From the NCBI GenBank assembly GCA_001586965.3, contig LUCW03000400.1, positions 1-34,967 of the forward strand: a stretch of DNA of 34,967 bases, given 5' to 3'. Of the stretch, positions 9,935 through 22,515 are shown piece by piece. The stretch comes from Sphaeroforma sirkka (lineage: Eukaryota; Opisthokonta; Ichthyosporea; Ichthyophonida). The position numbers were made by a program, and so were the translations under genes. Position 1 is the first letter of the stretch, and every line of letters starts with the position of its first letter. The notes under the pieces were generated by a model, which was given only the letters and a program-made list of their open reading frames with translations, did no database searches and was not told the DNA's origin.

Positions 9935-10088
9935 TTCCTTAGCCGTTGGCCAACGATATATAGACTACACCGGTCACGTACTGTAAATAAATACCGTTGA
10001 CCAACGATATATAGACTACACCTGTCACGTACTTTAAATAAATATTTCAATCCGTATAGGTACGAACCAGAACAGCCCAGAAAGCAGG
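9935..10088 (+). repeat. Truncated-junction composite (59|9), break at 9993/9994
   Basis: Exactly 154 bp: C-class positions 1-59 joined to B positions 9-103 with A15, T38 and T49. Confidence 0.95.
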
Positions 10089-11215
10089 TTCCTTAGCCGT
10101 TGGCCAACGATATATAGACTACACCGGTCACGTACTGTAAATAAATATTTCAATCCGTATAGGTACGAACCAGAACAGCCCAGAAAGCAGGTTCTTAGCC
10201 GTTGGCCAACGATATATAGACTACACCGGTCACGTACTGTAAATAAATATTTCAATCCGTATAGGTACGAACCAGAACAGCCCAGAAAGCAGGTTTCTTA
10301 GCCGTTGGCCAACGATATATAGACTACACCGGTCACGTACTGTAAATAAATATTTCAATCCGTATAGGTACGAACCAGAACAGCCCAGAAAGCAGGTTCT
10401 TAGCCGTTGGCCAACGATATATAGACTACACCGGTCACGTACTGTAAATAAATATTTCAATCCGTATAGGTACGAACCAGAACAGCCCAGAAAGCAGGTT
10501 CCTTAGCCGTTGGCCAACGATATATAGACTACACCGGTCACGTACTGTAAATAAATATTTCAATCCGTATAGGTACGAACCAGAACAGCCCAGAAAGCAG
10601 GTTCCTTAGCCGTTGGCCAACGATATATAGACTACACCGGTCACGTACTGTAAATAAATATTTCAATCCGTATAGGTACGAACCAGAACAGCCCAGAAAG
10701 CAGGTTCCTTAGCCGTTGGCCAACGATATATAGACTACACCGGTCACGTACTGTAAATAAATATTTCAATCCGTATAGGTACGAACCAGAACAGCCCAGA
10801 AAGCAGGTTTCTTAGCCGTTGGCCAACGATATATAGACTACACCGGTCACGTACTGTAAATAAATATTTCAATCCGTATAGGTACGAACCAGAACAGCCC
10901 AGAAAGCAGGTTCCTTAGCCGTTGGCCAACGATATATAGACTACACCGGTCACGTACTGTAAATAAATATTTCAATCCGTATAGGTACGAACCAGAACAG
11001 CCCAGAAAGCAGGTTCCTTAGCCGTTGGCCAACGATATATAGACTACACCGGTCACGTACTGTAAATAAATATTTCAATCCGTATAGGTACGAACCAGAA
11101 CAGCCCAGAAAGCAGGTTCCTTAGCCGTTGGCCAACGATATATAGACTACACCGGTCACGTACTGTAAATAAATATTTCAATCCGTATAGGTACGAACCA
11201 GAACAGCCCAGAAAG
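10089..11215 (+). repeat. Eleven-monomer block
   Basis: Order from 10089: C, S, T, S, C, C, C, T, C, C, C. All have GGCC and ccggtc. The run from 10499 to about 11210 has constant 103-bp spacing. Confidence 0.85.
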
Positions 11216-11264
11216 CTTAGGTTTTCAATATATAGGTACTACACCGGTCACGCCCAAAGCCAAG
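11216..11264 (+). repeat. Scrambled patch before a B-like monomer
   Basis: The monomer end is replaced by gcttaggttttcaatatata, then a short actacaccggtcacg fragment, then cccaaagccaagccgttgacc. The last part, gccaagccgttgacc, also occurs at 25482-25496, so the two joins probably share ancestry. Confidence 0.8.
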
Positions 11265-11358
11265 CCGTTGACCAACGATATATAGACTACACCTGTCACG
11301 TACTGTAAATAAAATTTCAATCCGTATAGGTACGAACCAGAACAGCCCAGAAAGCAGG
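11265..11358 (+). repeat. B-like monomer lacking G49T (B2 form)
   Basis: It begins at monomer position 9, carries A15 and T38 but keeps G49, and has one A fewer in aaataaaattt. The same base combination is found at 18863, 22409 and 25488, so a second B subtype exists. Confidence 0.85.
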
Positions 11359-13109
11359 TTCTTAGCCGTTGGCCAACGATATATAGACTACACCGGTCAC
11401 GTACTGTAAATAAATATTTCAATCCGTATAGGTACGAACCAGAACAGCCCAGAAAAGCAGGTTTCTTAGCCGTTGGCCAACGATATATAGACTACACCGG
11501 TCACGTACTGTAAATAAATATTTCAATCCGTATAGGTACGAACCAGAACAGCCCAGAAAGCAGGTTCCTTAGCCGTTGGCCAACGATATATAGACTACAC
11601 CGGTCACGTACTGTAAATAAATATTTCAATCCGTATAGGTACGAACCAGAACAGCCCAGAAAGCAGGTTCTTAGCCGTTGGCCAACGATATATAGACTAC
11701 ACCGGTCACGTACTGTAAATAAATATTTCAATCCGTATAGGTACGAACCAGAACAGCCCAGAAAGCAGGTTCCTTAGCCGTTGGCCAACGATATATAGAC
11801 TACACCGGTCACGTACTGTAAATAAATATTTCAATCCGTATAGGTACGAACCAGAACAGCCCAGAAAGCAGGTTCCTTAGCCGTTGGCCAACGATATATA
11901 GACTACACCGGTCACGTACTGTAAATAAATATTTCAATCCGTATATAGGTACGAACCAGAACAGCCCAGAAAGCAGGTTCCTTAGCCGTTGGCCAACGAT
12001 ATATAGACTACACCGGTCACGTACTGTAAATAAATATTTCAATCCGTATAGGTACGAACCAGAACAGCCCAGAAAGCAGGTTCCTTAGCCGTTGGCCAAC
12101 GATATATAGACTACACCGGTCACGTACTGTAAATAAATATTTCAATCCGTATAGGTACGAACCAGAACAGCCCAGAAAGCAGGTTCCTTAGCCGTTGGCC
12201 AACGATATATAGACTACACCGGTCACGTACTGTAAATAAATATTTCAATCCGTATAGGTACGAACCAGAACAGCCCAGAAAGCAGGTTCCTTAGCCGTTG
12301 GCCAACGATATATAGACTACACCGGTCACGTACTGTAAATAAATATTTCAATCCGTATAGGTACGAACCAGAACAGCCCAGAAAGCAGGTTCCTTAGCCG
12401 TTGGCCAACGATATATAGACTACACCGGTCACGTACTGTAAATAAATATTTCAATCCGTATAGGTACGAACCAGAACAGCCCAGAAAGCAGGTTTCTTAG
12501 CCGTTGGCCAACGATATATAGACTACACCGGTCACGTACTGTAAATAAATATTTCAATCCGTATAGGTACGAACCAGAACAGCCCAGAAAGCAGGTTCCT
12601 TAGCCGTTGGCCAACGATATATAGACTACACCGGTCACGTACTGTAAATAATATATTTCAATCCGTATAGGTACGAACCAGAACAGCCCAGAAAGCAGGT
12701 TTCTTAGCCGTTACCAACGATATATAGACTACACCGGTCACGTACTGTAAATAAATATTTCAATCCGTATAGGTACGAACCAGAACAGCCCAGAAAGCAG
12801 GTTCCTTAGCCGTTGGCCAACGATATATAGACTACACCGGTCACGTACTGTAAATAAATATTTCAATCCGTATAGGTACGAACCAGAACAGCCCAGAAAG
12901 CAGGTTCCTTAGCCGTTGGCCAACGATATATAGACTACACCGGTCACGTACTGTAAATAAATATTTCAATCCGTATAGGTACGAACCAGAACAGCCCAGA
13001 AAGCAGGTTTCTTAGCCGTTGGCCAACGATATATAGACTACACCGGTCACGTACTGTAAATAAATATTTCAATCCGTATAGGTACGAACCAGAACAGCCC
13101 AGAAAAAGG
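11359..13109 (+). repeat. Seventeen-monomer block
   Basis: Order: S, T (+1, agaaaagc), C, S, C, C (+2, gtatatagg near 11943), C, C, C, C, C, T, C, T with ccgttacc (12699), C, C, T. The ccgttacc copy has lost a base at the palindrome centre. The 12183-12698 order C-C-C-T-C resembles the octamer regions further on. Confidence 0.8.
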
Positions 13110-13251
13110 TTCAGCTGTTGGCCAACGATATAAACCGGTCACGAAACTGTAAATAGCCGTTGACCAACGATATATAGACTACACCTGTCACGTACTTTAA
13201 ATAAATATTTCAATCCGTATAGGTACGAACCAGAACAGCCCAGAAAGCAGG
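13110..13251 (+). repeat. Variant truncated-junction composite, break near 13155
   Basis: The 5' monomer is degraded (ttcagctgttggcc, atataaaccggtcacgaaac) and joins as aaata then gccgttgacc, so position 8 (G) is kept, unlike the 14 exact copies. Two bases (TA) are shared by both sides of the join. The B part has A15, T38 and T49. Confidence 0.8.
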
Positions 13252-13460
13252 TTCCTTAGCCGTTGGCCAACGATATATAGACTACACACCGGTCACGTAC
13301 TGTAAATAAATATTTCAATCCGTATAGGTACGAACCAGAACAGCCCAGAAAGCAGGGTTTCTTAGCCGTTGGCCAACGATATATAGACTACACCGGTCAC
13401 GTACTGTAAATAAATATTTCAATCCGTATAGGTACGAACCAGAACAGCCCAGAAAGCAGG
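13252..13460 (+). repeat. Two monomers with small insertions
   Basis: A C-class copy with ctacacaccgg (+2) and a T-class copy preceded by an extra G (caggg). Otherwise canonical. Confidence 0.85.
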
Positions 13461-14490
13461 TTCCTTAGCCGTTGGCCAACGATATATAGACTACACCGGT
13501 CACGTACTGTAAATAAATATTTCAATCCGTATAGGTACGAACCAGAACAGCCCAGAAAGCAGGTTCCTTAGCCGTTGGCCAACGATATATAGACTACACC
13601 GGTCACGTACTGTAAATAAATATTTCAATCCGTATAGGTACGAACCAGAACAGCCCAGAAAGCAGGTTCCTTAGCCGTTGGCCAACGATATATAGACTAC
13701 ACCGGTCACGTACTGTAAATAAATATTTCAATCCGTATAGGTACGAACCAGAACAGCCCAGAAAGCAGGTTTCTTAGCCGTTGGCCAACGATATATAGAC
13801 TACACCGGTCACGTACTGTAAATAAATATTTCAATCCGTATAGGTACGAACCAGAACAGCCCAGAAAGCAGGTTCCTTAGCCGTTGGCCAACGATATATA
13901 GACTACACCGGTCACGTACTGTAAATAAATATTTCAATCCGTATAGGTACGAACCAGAACAGCCCAGAAAGCAGGTTCCTTAGCCGTTGACCAACGATAT
14001 ATAGACTACACCGGTCACGTACTGTAAATAAATATTTCAATCCGTATAGGTACGAACCAGAACAGCCCAGAAAGCAGGTTTCTTAGCCGTTGGCCAACGA
14101 TATATAGACTACACCGGTCACGTACTGTAAATAAATATTTCAATCCGTATAGGTACGAACCAGAACAGCCCAGAAAGCAGGTTCCTTAGCCGTTGGCCAA
14201 CGATATATAGACTACACCGGTCACGTACTGTAAATAAATATTTCAATCCGTATAGGTACGAACCAGAACAGCCCAGAAAGCAGGTTCCTTAGCCGTTGGC
14301 CAACGATATATAGACTACACCGGTCACGTACTGTAAATAAATATTTCAATCCGTATAGGTACGAACCAGAACAGCCCAGAAAGCAGGTTCCTTAGCCGTT
14401 GGCCAACGATATATAGACTACACCGGTCACGTACTGTAAATAAATATTTCAATCCGTATAGGTACGAACCAGAACAGCCCAGAAAGCAGG
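13461..14490 (+). repeat. Octamer pattern C-C-C-T-C-GACC-T-C, first copy, plus two monomers
   Basis: Ten exact 103-bp monomers from 13461: C, C, C, T, C, C-GACC (13976), T (14079), C, C, C. The first eight match in class and G15A mark the eight monomers starting at 14750. The offset between the two sets is 1,289 bp. Confidence 0.75.
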
Positions 14491-14646
14491 TTCCTTAGCC
14501 GTTGGCCAACGATATATATAGACTACACCGGTCACGTACTGTAAATAAATACCGTTGACCAACGATATATAGACTACACCTGTCACGTACTTTAAATAAA
14601 TATTTCAATCCGTATAGGTACGAACCAGAACAGCCCAGAAAGCAGG
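14491..14646 (+). repeat. Truncated-junction composite (59|9), break at 14551/14552
   Basis: A C-class 5' part with an extra TA (tatatata) joins B positions 9-103 with A15, T38 and T49; total 156 bp. Preceded by C-class copies rather than the usual GACC-T order. Confidence 0.94.
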
Positions 14647-15470
14647 TTCCTTAGCCGTTGGCCAACGATATATAGACTACACCGGTCACGTACTGTAAAT
14701 AAATATTTCAATCCGTATAGGTACGAACCAGAACAGCCCAGAAAGCAGGTTCCTTAGCCGTTGGCCAACGATATATAGACTACACCGGTCACGTACTGTA
14801 AATAAATATTTCAATCCGTATAGGTACGAACCAGAACAGCCCAGAAAGCAGGTTCCTTAGCCGTTGGCCAACGATATATAGACTACACCGGTCACGTACT
14901 GTAAATAAATATTTCAATCCGTATAGGTACGAACCAGAACAGCCCAGAAAGCAGGTTCCTTAGCCGTTGGCCAACGATATATAGACTACACCGGTCACGT
15001 ACTGTAAATAAATATTTCAATCCGTATAGGTACGAACCAGAACAGCCCAGAAAGCAGGTTTCTTAGCCGTTGGCCAACGATATATAGACTACACCGGTCA
15101 CGTACTGTAAATAAATATTTCAATCCGTATAGGTACGAACCAGAACAGCCCAGAAAGCAGGTTCCTTAGCCGTTGGCCAACGATATATAGACTACACCGG
15201 TCACGTACTGTAAATAAATATTTCAATCCGTATAGGTACGAACCAGAACAGCCCAGAAAGCAGGTTCCTTAGCCGTTGACCAACGATATATAGACTACAC
15301 CGGTCACGTACTGTAAATAAATATTTCAATCCGTATAGGTACGAACCAGAACAGCCCAGAAAGCAGGTTTCTTAGCCGTTGGCCAACGATATATAGACTA
15401 CACCGGTCACGTACTGTAAATAAATATTTCAATCCGTATAGGTACGAACCAGAACAGCCCAGAAAGCAGG
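14647..15470 (+). repeat. Octamer pattern, second copy
   Basis: Eight exact 103-bp monomers: C (14647), then C, C, C, T, C, C-GACC (15265), T (15368). With the truncated C-class copy at 15471 the eight from 14750 reproduce the order at 13461. This suggests a segmental duplication within the array. Confidence 0.75.
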
Positions 15471-15623
15471 TTCCTTAGCCGTTGGCCAACGATATATAGA
15501 CTACACCGGTCACGTACTGTAAATAAATACCGTTGACCAACGATATATAACTACACCTGTCACGTACTTTAAATAAATATTTCAATCCGTATAGGTACGA
15601 ACCAGAACAGCCCAGAAAGCAGG
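15471..15623 (+). repeat. Truncated-junction composite (59|9), break at 15529/15530
   Basis: C-class positions 1-59 joined to a B monomer with A15, T38 and T49, lacking one base (gatatataactac). The preceding order is GACC, T, then this copy. Confidence 0.94.
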
Positions 15624-17172
15624 TTCTTAGCCGTTGGCCAACGATATATAGACTACACCGGTCACGTACTGTAAATAAATATTTCAATCCGTATAGGTAC
15701 GAACCAGAACAGCCCAGAAAGCAGGTTTCTTAGCCGTTGGCCAACGATATATAGACTACACCGGTCACGTACTGTAAATAAATATTTCAATCCGTATAGG
15801 TACGAACCAGAACAGCCCAGAAAGCAGGTTCCTTAGCCGTTGGCCAACGATATATAGACTACACCGGTCACGTACTGTAAATAAATATTTCAATCCGTAT
15901 AGGTACGAACCAGAACAGCCCAGAAAGCAGGTTCCTTAGCCGTTGACCAACGATATATAGACTACACCGGTCACGTACTGTAAATAAATATTTCAATCCG
16001 TATAGGTACGAACCAGAACAGCCCAGAAAGCAGGTTTCTTAGCCGTTGGCCAACGATATATAGACTACACCGGTCACGTACTGTAAATAAATATTTCAAT
16101 CCGTATAGGTACGAACCAGAACAGCCCAGAAAGCAGGTTCCTTAGCCGTTGGCCAACGATATATAGACTACACCGGCCGTTCACGTACTGTAAATCAAAT
16201 ATTTCAATCCGTATAGGTACGAACCAGAACAGCCCAGAAAGCAGGTTCTTAGCCGTTGGCCAACGATATATAGACTACACCGGTCACGTACTGTAAATAA
16301 ATATTTCAATCCGTATAGGTACGAACCAGAACAGCCCAGAAAGCAGGTTCCTTAGCCGTTGGCCAACGATATATAGACTACACCGGTCACGTACTGTAAA
16401 TAAATATTTCAATCCGTATAGGTACGAACCAGAACAGCCCAGAAAGCAGGTTCCTTAGCCGTTGGCCAACGATATATAGACTACACCGGTCACGTACTGT
16501 AAATAAATATTTCAATCCGTATAGGTACGAACCAGAACAGCCCAGAAAGCAGGTTCCTTAGCCGTTGGCCAACGATATATAGACTACACCGGTCACGTAC
16601 TGTAAATAAATATTTCAATCCGTATAGGTACGAACCAGAACAGCCCAGAAAGCAGGTTCCTTAGCCGTTGGCCAACGATATATAGACTACACCGGTCACG
16701 TACTGTAAATAAATATTTCAATCCGTATAGGTACGAACCAGAACAGCCCAGAAAGCAGGTTTCTTAGCCGTTGGCCAACGATATATAGACTACACCGGTC
16801 ACGTACTGTAAATAAATATTTCAATCCGTATAGGTACGAACCAGAACAGCCCAGAAAGCAGGTTCCTTAGCCGTTGGCCAACGATATATAGACTACACCG
16901 GTCACGTACTGTAAATAAATATTTCAATCCGTATAGGTACGAACCAGAACAGCCCAGAAAGCAGGTTCCTTAGCCGTTGGCCAACGATATATAGACTACA
17001 CCCGGTCACGTACTGTAAATAAATATTTCAATCCGTATAGGTACGAACCAGAACAGCCCAGAAAGCAGGTTTCTTAGCCGTTGGCCAACGATATATAGAC
17101 TACACCGGTCACGTACTGTAAATAAATATTTCAATCCGTATAGGTACGAACCAGAACAGCCCAGAAAGCAGG
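15624..17172 (+). repeat. Fifteen-monomer block
   Basis: Order: S, T, C, C-GACC (15932), T, C with a 4-bp insertion (ccggccgttcacg) and aaatcaaat (near 16177-16200), S (16246), C, C, C, C, T, C, C (+1, cccggtc), T. The T-C-GACC-T-C core resembles the octamer, and the last seven (C-C-C-T-C-C-T) resemble it without the GACC mark. Confidence 0.8.
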
Positions 17173-17326
17173 TTCCTTAGCCGTTGGCCAACGATATATA
17201 GACTACACCGGTCACGTACTGTAAATAAATACCGTTGACCAACGATATATAGACTACACCTGTCACGTACTTTAAATAAATATTTCAATCCGTATAGGTA
17301 CGAACCAGAACAGCCCAGAAAGCAGG
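17173..17326 (+). repeat. Truncated-junction composite (59|9), break at 17231/17232
   Basis: Exactly 154 bp with C-class positions 1-59 and B positions 9-103 (A15, T38, T49). Preceded by a T-class monomer. Confidence 0.95.
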
Positions 17327-18803
17327 TTCCTTAGCCGTTGGCCAACGATATATAGACTACACCGGTCACGTACTGTAAATAAATATTTCAATCCGTATAG
17401 GTACGAACCAGAACAGCCCAGAAAGCAGGTTCCTTAGCCGTTGGCCAACGATATATAGACTACACCGGTCACGTACTGTAAATAAATATTTCAATCCGTA
17501 TAGGTACGAACCAGAACAGCCCAGAAAGCAGGTTCCTTAGCCGTTGGCCAACGATATATAGACTACACCGGTCACGTACTGTAAATAAATATTTCAATCC
17601 GTATAGGTACGAACCAGAACAGCCCAGAAAGCAGGTTCCTTAGCCGTTGGCCAACGATATATAGACTACACCGGTCACGTACTGTAAATAAATATTTCAA
17701 TCCGTATAGGTACGAACCAGAACAGCCCAGAAAGGGTTAACAGCCGTTGACCAAGGAACAACGATATAGACTACACCGGTCACGTTGGCCAACGATATAT
17801 AGACTACACCGGTCACGTACTGTAAATAAATATTTCAATCCGTATAGGTACGAACCAGAACAGCCCAGAAAGCAGGTTTCTTAGCCGTTGGCCAACGATA
17901 TATAGACTACACCGGTCACGTACTGTAAATAAATATTTCAATCCGTATAGGTACGAACCAGAACAGCCCAGAAAGCAGGTTCCTTAGCCGTTGGCCAACG
18001 ATATATAGACTACACCGGTCACGTACTGTAAATAAATATTTCAATCCGTATAGGTACGAACCAGAACAGCCCAGAAAGCAGGTTTCCTTAGCCGTTGGCC
18101 AACGATATATAGACTACACCGGTCACGTACTGTAAATAAATATTTCAATCCGTATAGGTACGAACCAGAACAGCCCAGAAAGCAGGTTTCTTAGCCGTTG
18201 GCCAACGATATATAGACTACACCGGTCACGTACTGTAAATAAATATTTCAATCCGTATAGGTACGAACCAGAACAGCCCAGAAAGCAGGTTCCTTAGCCG
18301 TTGGCCAACGATATATAGACTACACCGGTCACGTACTGTAAATAAATATTTCAATCCGTATAGGTACGAACCAGAACAGCCCAGAAAGCAGGTTCATAGC
18401 CGTTGGCCAACGATATATAGACTACACCGGTCACGTACTGTAAATAAATATTTCAATCCGTATAGGTACGAACCAGAACAGCCCAGAAAGCAGGTTCCTT
18501 AGCCGTTGGCCAACGATATATAGACTACACCGGTCACGTACTGTAAATAAATATTTCAATCCGTATAGGTACGAACCAGAACAGCCCAGAAAGCAGGTTC
18601 CTTAGCCGTTGGCCAACGATATATAGACTACACCGGTCACGTACTGTAAATAAATATTTCAATCCGTATAGGTACGAACCAGAACAGCCCAGAAAGCAGG
18701 TTTCTTAGCCGTTGGCCAACGATATATAGACTACACCGGTCACGTACTGTAAATAAATATTTCAATCCGTATAGGTACGAACCAGAACAGCCCAGAAAGC
18801 AGG
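17327..18803 (+). repeat. Fourteen-monomer block with one scrambled patch
   Basis: Four C-class copies are followed by a disordered stretch at about 17734-17790. There a GACC monomer (cagccgttgaccaaggaac...) is cut after ggtcacgt and continues as tggccaacg; CGT is shared by both sides. Then T, C, tttcc, T, C, ttcatag (18393, 102 bp), C, C, T. Confidence 0.8.
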
Positions 18804-18957
18804 TTCCTTAGCCGTTGGCCAACGATATATAGACTACACCGGTCACGTACTGTAAATAAATACCGTTGACCAACGATATATAGACTACACCTGTCACGTA
18901 CTGTAAATAAATATTTCAATCCGTATAGGTACGAACCAGAACAGCCCAGAAAGCAGG
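18804..18957 (+). repeat. Truncated-junction composite (59|9), break at 18862/18863, B2 form
   Basis: Exactly 154 bp with the standard join. The B part has A15 and T38 but G49 (ctgtaaat), linking it to the B-like copies at 11265, 22409 and 25488. Confidence 0.94.
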
Positions 18958-19782
18958 TTCCTTAGCCGTTGGCCAACGATATATAGACTACACCGGTCAC
19001 GTACTGTAAATAAATATTTCAATCCGTATAGGTACGAACCAGAACAGCCCAGAAAGCAGGTTCCTTAGCCGTTGGCCAACGATATATAGACTACACCGGT
19101 CACGTACTGTAAATAAATATTTCAATCCGTATAGGTACGAACCAGAACAGCCCAGAAAGCAGGTTCCTTAGCCGTTGGCCAACGATATATAGACTACACC
19201 GGTCACGTACTGTAAATAAATATTTCAATCCGTATAGGTACGAACCAGAACAGCCCAGAAAGCAGGTTCCTTAGCCGTTGGCCAACGATATATAGACTAC
19301 ACCGGTCACGTACTGTAAATAAATATTTCAATCCGTATAGGTACGAACCAGAACAGCCCAGAAAGCAGGTTTCTTAGCCGTTGACCAACGATATATAGAC
19401 TACACCGGTCACGTACTGTAAATAAATATTTCAATCCGTATAGGTACGAACCAGAACAGCCCAGAAAGCAGGTTTCTTAGCCGTTGGCCAACGATATATA
19501 GACTACACCGGTCACGTACTGTAAATAAATATTTCAATCCGTATAGGTACGAACCAGAACAGCCCAGAAAGCAGGTTTTCTTAGCCGTTGGCCAACGATA
19601 TATAGACTACACCGGTCACGTACTGTAAATAAATATTTCAATCCGTATAGGTACGAACCAGAACAGCCCAGAAAGCAGGTTCCTTAGCCGTTGGCCAACG
19701 ATATATAGACTACACCGGTCACGTACTGTAAATAAATATTTCAATCCGTATAGGTACGAACCAGAACAGCCCAGAAAGCAGG
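18958..19782 (+). repeat. Eight-monomer block
   Basis: C, C, C, C, T-GACC (19370), T, ttttc (19576, 104 bp), C. It leads directly into the third ctatc monomer. Confidence 0.85.
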
Positions 19783-19988
19783 TTCCTTAGCCGTTGACCA
19801 ACGATATATAGACTACACCTATCACGTACTGTAAATAAATATTTCAATCCGTATAGGTACGAACCAGAACAGCCCAGAAAGCAGGTTTCTTAGCCGTTGG
19901 CCAACGATATATAGACTACACCGGTCACGTACTGTAAATAAATATTTCAATCCGTATAGGTACGAACCAGAACAGCCCAGAAAGCAGG
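19783..19988 (+). repeat. 'ctatc' variant monomer (copy 3) plus T-class monomer
   Basis: C-class copy with G15A, G38T and G39A at 19783-19885, then a T-class copy at 19886. The composite at 19989 follows, giving ctatc-T-truncated C-B. The same order occurs at 29637-29990, 9,854 bp further on. Confidence 0.9.
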
Positions 19989-20142
19989 TTCCTTAGCCGT
20001 TGGCCAACGATATATAGACTACACCGGTCACGTACTGTAAATAAATACCGTTGACCAACGATATATAGACTACACCTGTCACGTACTTTAAATAAATATT
20101 TCAATCCGTATAGGTACGAACCAGAACAGCCCAGAAAGCAGG
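19989..20142 (+). repeat. Truncated-junction composite (59|9), break at 20047/20048
   Basis: Exactly 154 bp with C-class positions 1-59 and B positions 9-103 (A15, T38, T49). Preceded by ctatc and T-class monomers. Confidence 0.95.
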
Positions 20143-22408
20143 TTCCATAGCCGTTGGCCAACGATATATAGACTACACCGGTCACGTACTGTAAATAAAT
20201 ATTTCAATCCGTATAGGTACGAACCAGAACAGCCCAGAAAGCAGGTTCCTTAGCCGTTGGCCAACGATATATAGACTACACCGGTCACGTACTGTAAATA
20301 AATATTTCAATCCGTATAGGTACGAACCAGAACAGCCCAGAAAGCAGGTTCCTTAGCCGTTGGCCAACGATATATAGACTACACCGGTCACGTACTGTAA
20401 ATAAATATTTCAATCCGTATAGGTACGAACCAGAACAGCCCAGAAAGCAGGTTCCTTAGCCGTTGGCCAACGATATATAGACTACACCGGTCACGTACTG
20501 TAAATAAATATTTCAATCCGTATAGGTACGAACCAGAACAGCCCAGAAAGCAGGTTCCTTAGCCGTTGGCCAACGATATATAGACTACACCGGTCACGTA
20601 CTGTAAATAAATATTTCAATCCGTATAGGTACGAACCAGAACAGCCCAGAAAGCAGGTTCCTTAGCCGTTGGCCAACGATATATAGACTACACCGGTCAC
20701 GTACTGTAAATAAATATTTCAATCCGTATAGGTACGAACCAGAACAGCCCAGAAAGCAGGTTCCTTAGCCGTTGGCCAACGATATATAGACTACACCGGT
20801 CACGTACTGTAAATAAATATTTCAATCCGTATAGGTACGAACCAGAACAGCCCAGAAAGCAGGTTCCTTAGCCGTTGGCCAACGATATATAGACTACACC
20901 GGTCACGTACTGTAAATAAATATTTCAATCCGTATAGGTACGAACCAGAACAGCCCAGAAAGCAGGTTCCTTAGCCGTTGGCCAACGATATATAGACTAC
21001 ACCGGTCACGTACTGTAAATAAATATTTCAATCCGTATAGGTACGAACCAGAACAGCCCAGAAAGCAGGTTCCTTAGCCGTTGGCCAACGATATATAGAC
21101 TACACCGGTCACGTACTGTAAATAAATATTTCAATCCGTATAGGTACGAACCAGAACAGCCCAGAAAGCAGGTTCCTTAGCCGTTGGCCAACGATATATA
21201 GACTACACCGGTCACGTACTGTAAATAAATATTTCAATCCGTATAGGTACGAACCAGAACAGCCCAGAAAGCAGGTTCCTTAGCCGTTGACCAACGATAT
21301 ATAGACTACACCGGTCACGTACTGTAAATAAATATTTCAATCCGTATAGGTACGAACCAGAACAGCCCAGAAAGCAGGTTCCTTAGCCGTTGGCCAACGA
21401 TATATAGACTACACCGGTCACGTACTGTAAATAAATATTTCAATCCGTATAGGTACGAACCAGAACAGCCCAGAAAGCAGGTTTCTTAGCCGTTGGCCAA
21501 CGATATATAGACTACACCGGTCACGTACTGTAAATAAATATTTCAATCCGTATAGGTACGAACCAGAACAGCCCAGAAAGCAGGTTCCTTAGCCGTTGGC
21601 CAACGATATATAGACTACACCGGTCACGTACTGTAAATAAATATTTCAATCCGTATAGGTACGAACCAGAACAGCCCAGAAAGCAGGTTCCTTAGCCGTT
21701 GGCCAACGATATATAGACTACACCGGTCACGTACTGTAAATAAATATTTCAATCCGTATAGGTACGAACCAGAACAGCCCAGAAAGCAGGTTCCTTAGCC
21801 GTTGGCCAACGATATATAGACTACACCGGTCACGTACTGTAAATAAATATTTCAATCCGTATAGGTACGAACCAGAACAGCCCAGAAAGCAGGTTCCTTA
21901 GCCGTTGGCCAACGATATATAGACTACACCGGTCACGTACTGTAAATAAATATTTCAATCCGTATAGGTACGAACCAGAACAGCCCAGAAAGCAGGTTCC
22001 TTAGCCGTTGGCCAACGATATATAGACTACACCGGTCACGTACTGTAAATAAATATTTCAATCCGTATAGGTACGAACCAGAACAGCCCAGAAAGCAGGT
22101 TCCTTAGCCGTTGGCCAACGATATATAGACTACACCGGTCACGTACTGTAAATAAATATTTCAATCCGTATAGGTACGAACCAGAACAGCCCAGAAAGCA
22201 GGTTCCTTAGCCGTTGGCCAACGATATATAGACTACACCGGTCACGTACTGTAAATAAATATTTCAATCCGTATAGGTACGAACCAGAACAGCCCAGAAA
22301 GCAGGTTTCTTAGCCGTTGGCCAACGATATATAGACTACACCGGTCACGTACTGTAAATAAATATTTCAATCCGTATAGGTACGAACCAGAACAGCCCAG
22401 AAAGCAGG
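20143..22408 (+). repeat. Highly homogeneous block, 22 monomers of exact length
   Basis: Twenty-two consecutive copies have exact 103-bp spacing (20143 to 22306 is 21x103). All but 21482 and 22306 are C-class. The first has ttccatag and one (21276) has GACC; the rest look canonical. This is the most uniform stretch of the window and suggests a recent local amplification. Confidence 0.9.
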
Positions 22409-22515
22409 TTCACCGGTTAGCCGTTGACCAACGATATATAGACTACACCTGTCACGTACTGTAAATAAATATTTCAATCCGTATAGGTACGAACCAGAAC
22501 AGCCCAGAAAGCAGG
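22409..22515 (+). repeat. B2-like monomer with altered 5' join
   Basis: It begins ttc, then accggt, then tagccgttgacc, so an ACCGGT hexamer sits where the ctt of TTCCTTAG should be. It carries A15 and T38 with G49. It occupies the place of a junction composite without the 59|9 break. Confidence 0.8.

Noticed and set aside
11216-11264. Inserted mobile element at a scrambled patch
   Set aside because: The patch is only about 49 bp and made of satellite fragments. No terminal repeats, target-site duplication or foreign sequence is visible. The same applies to the other patches.
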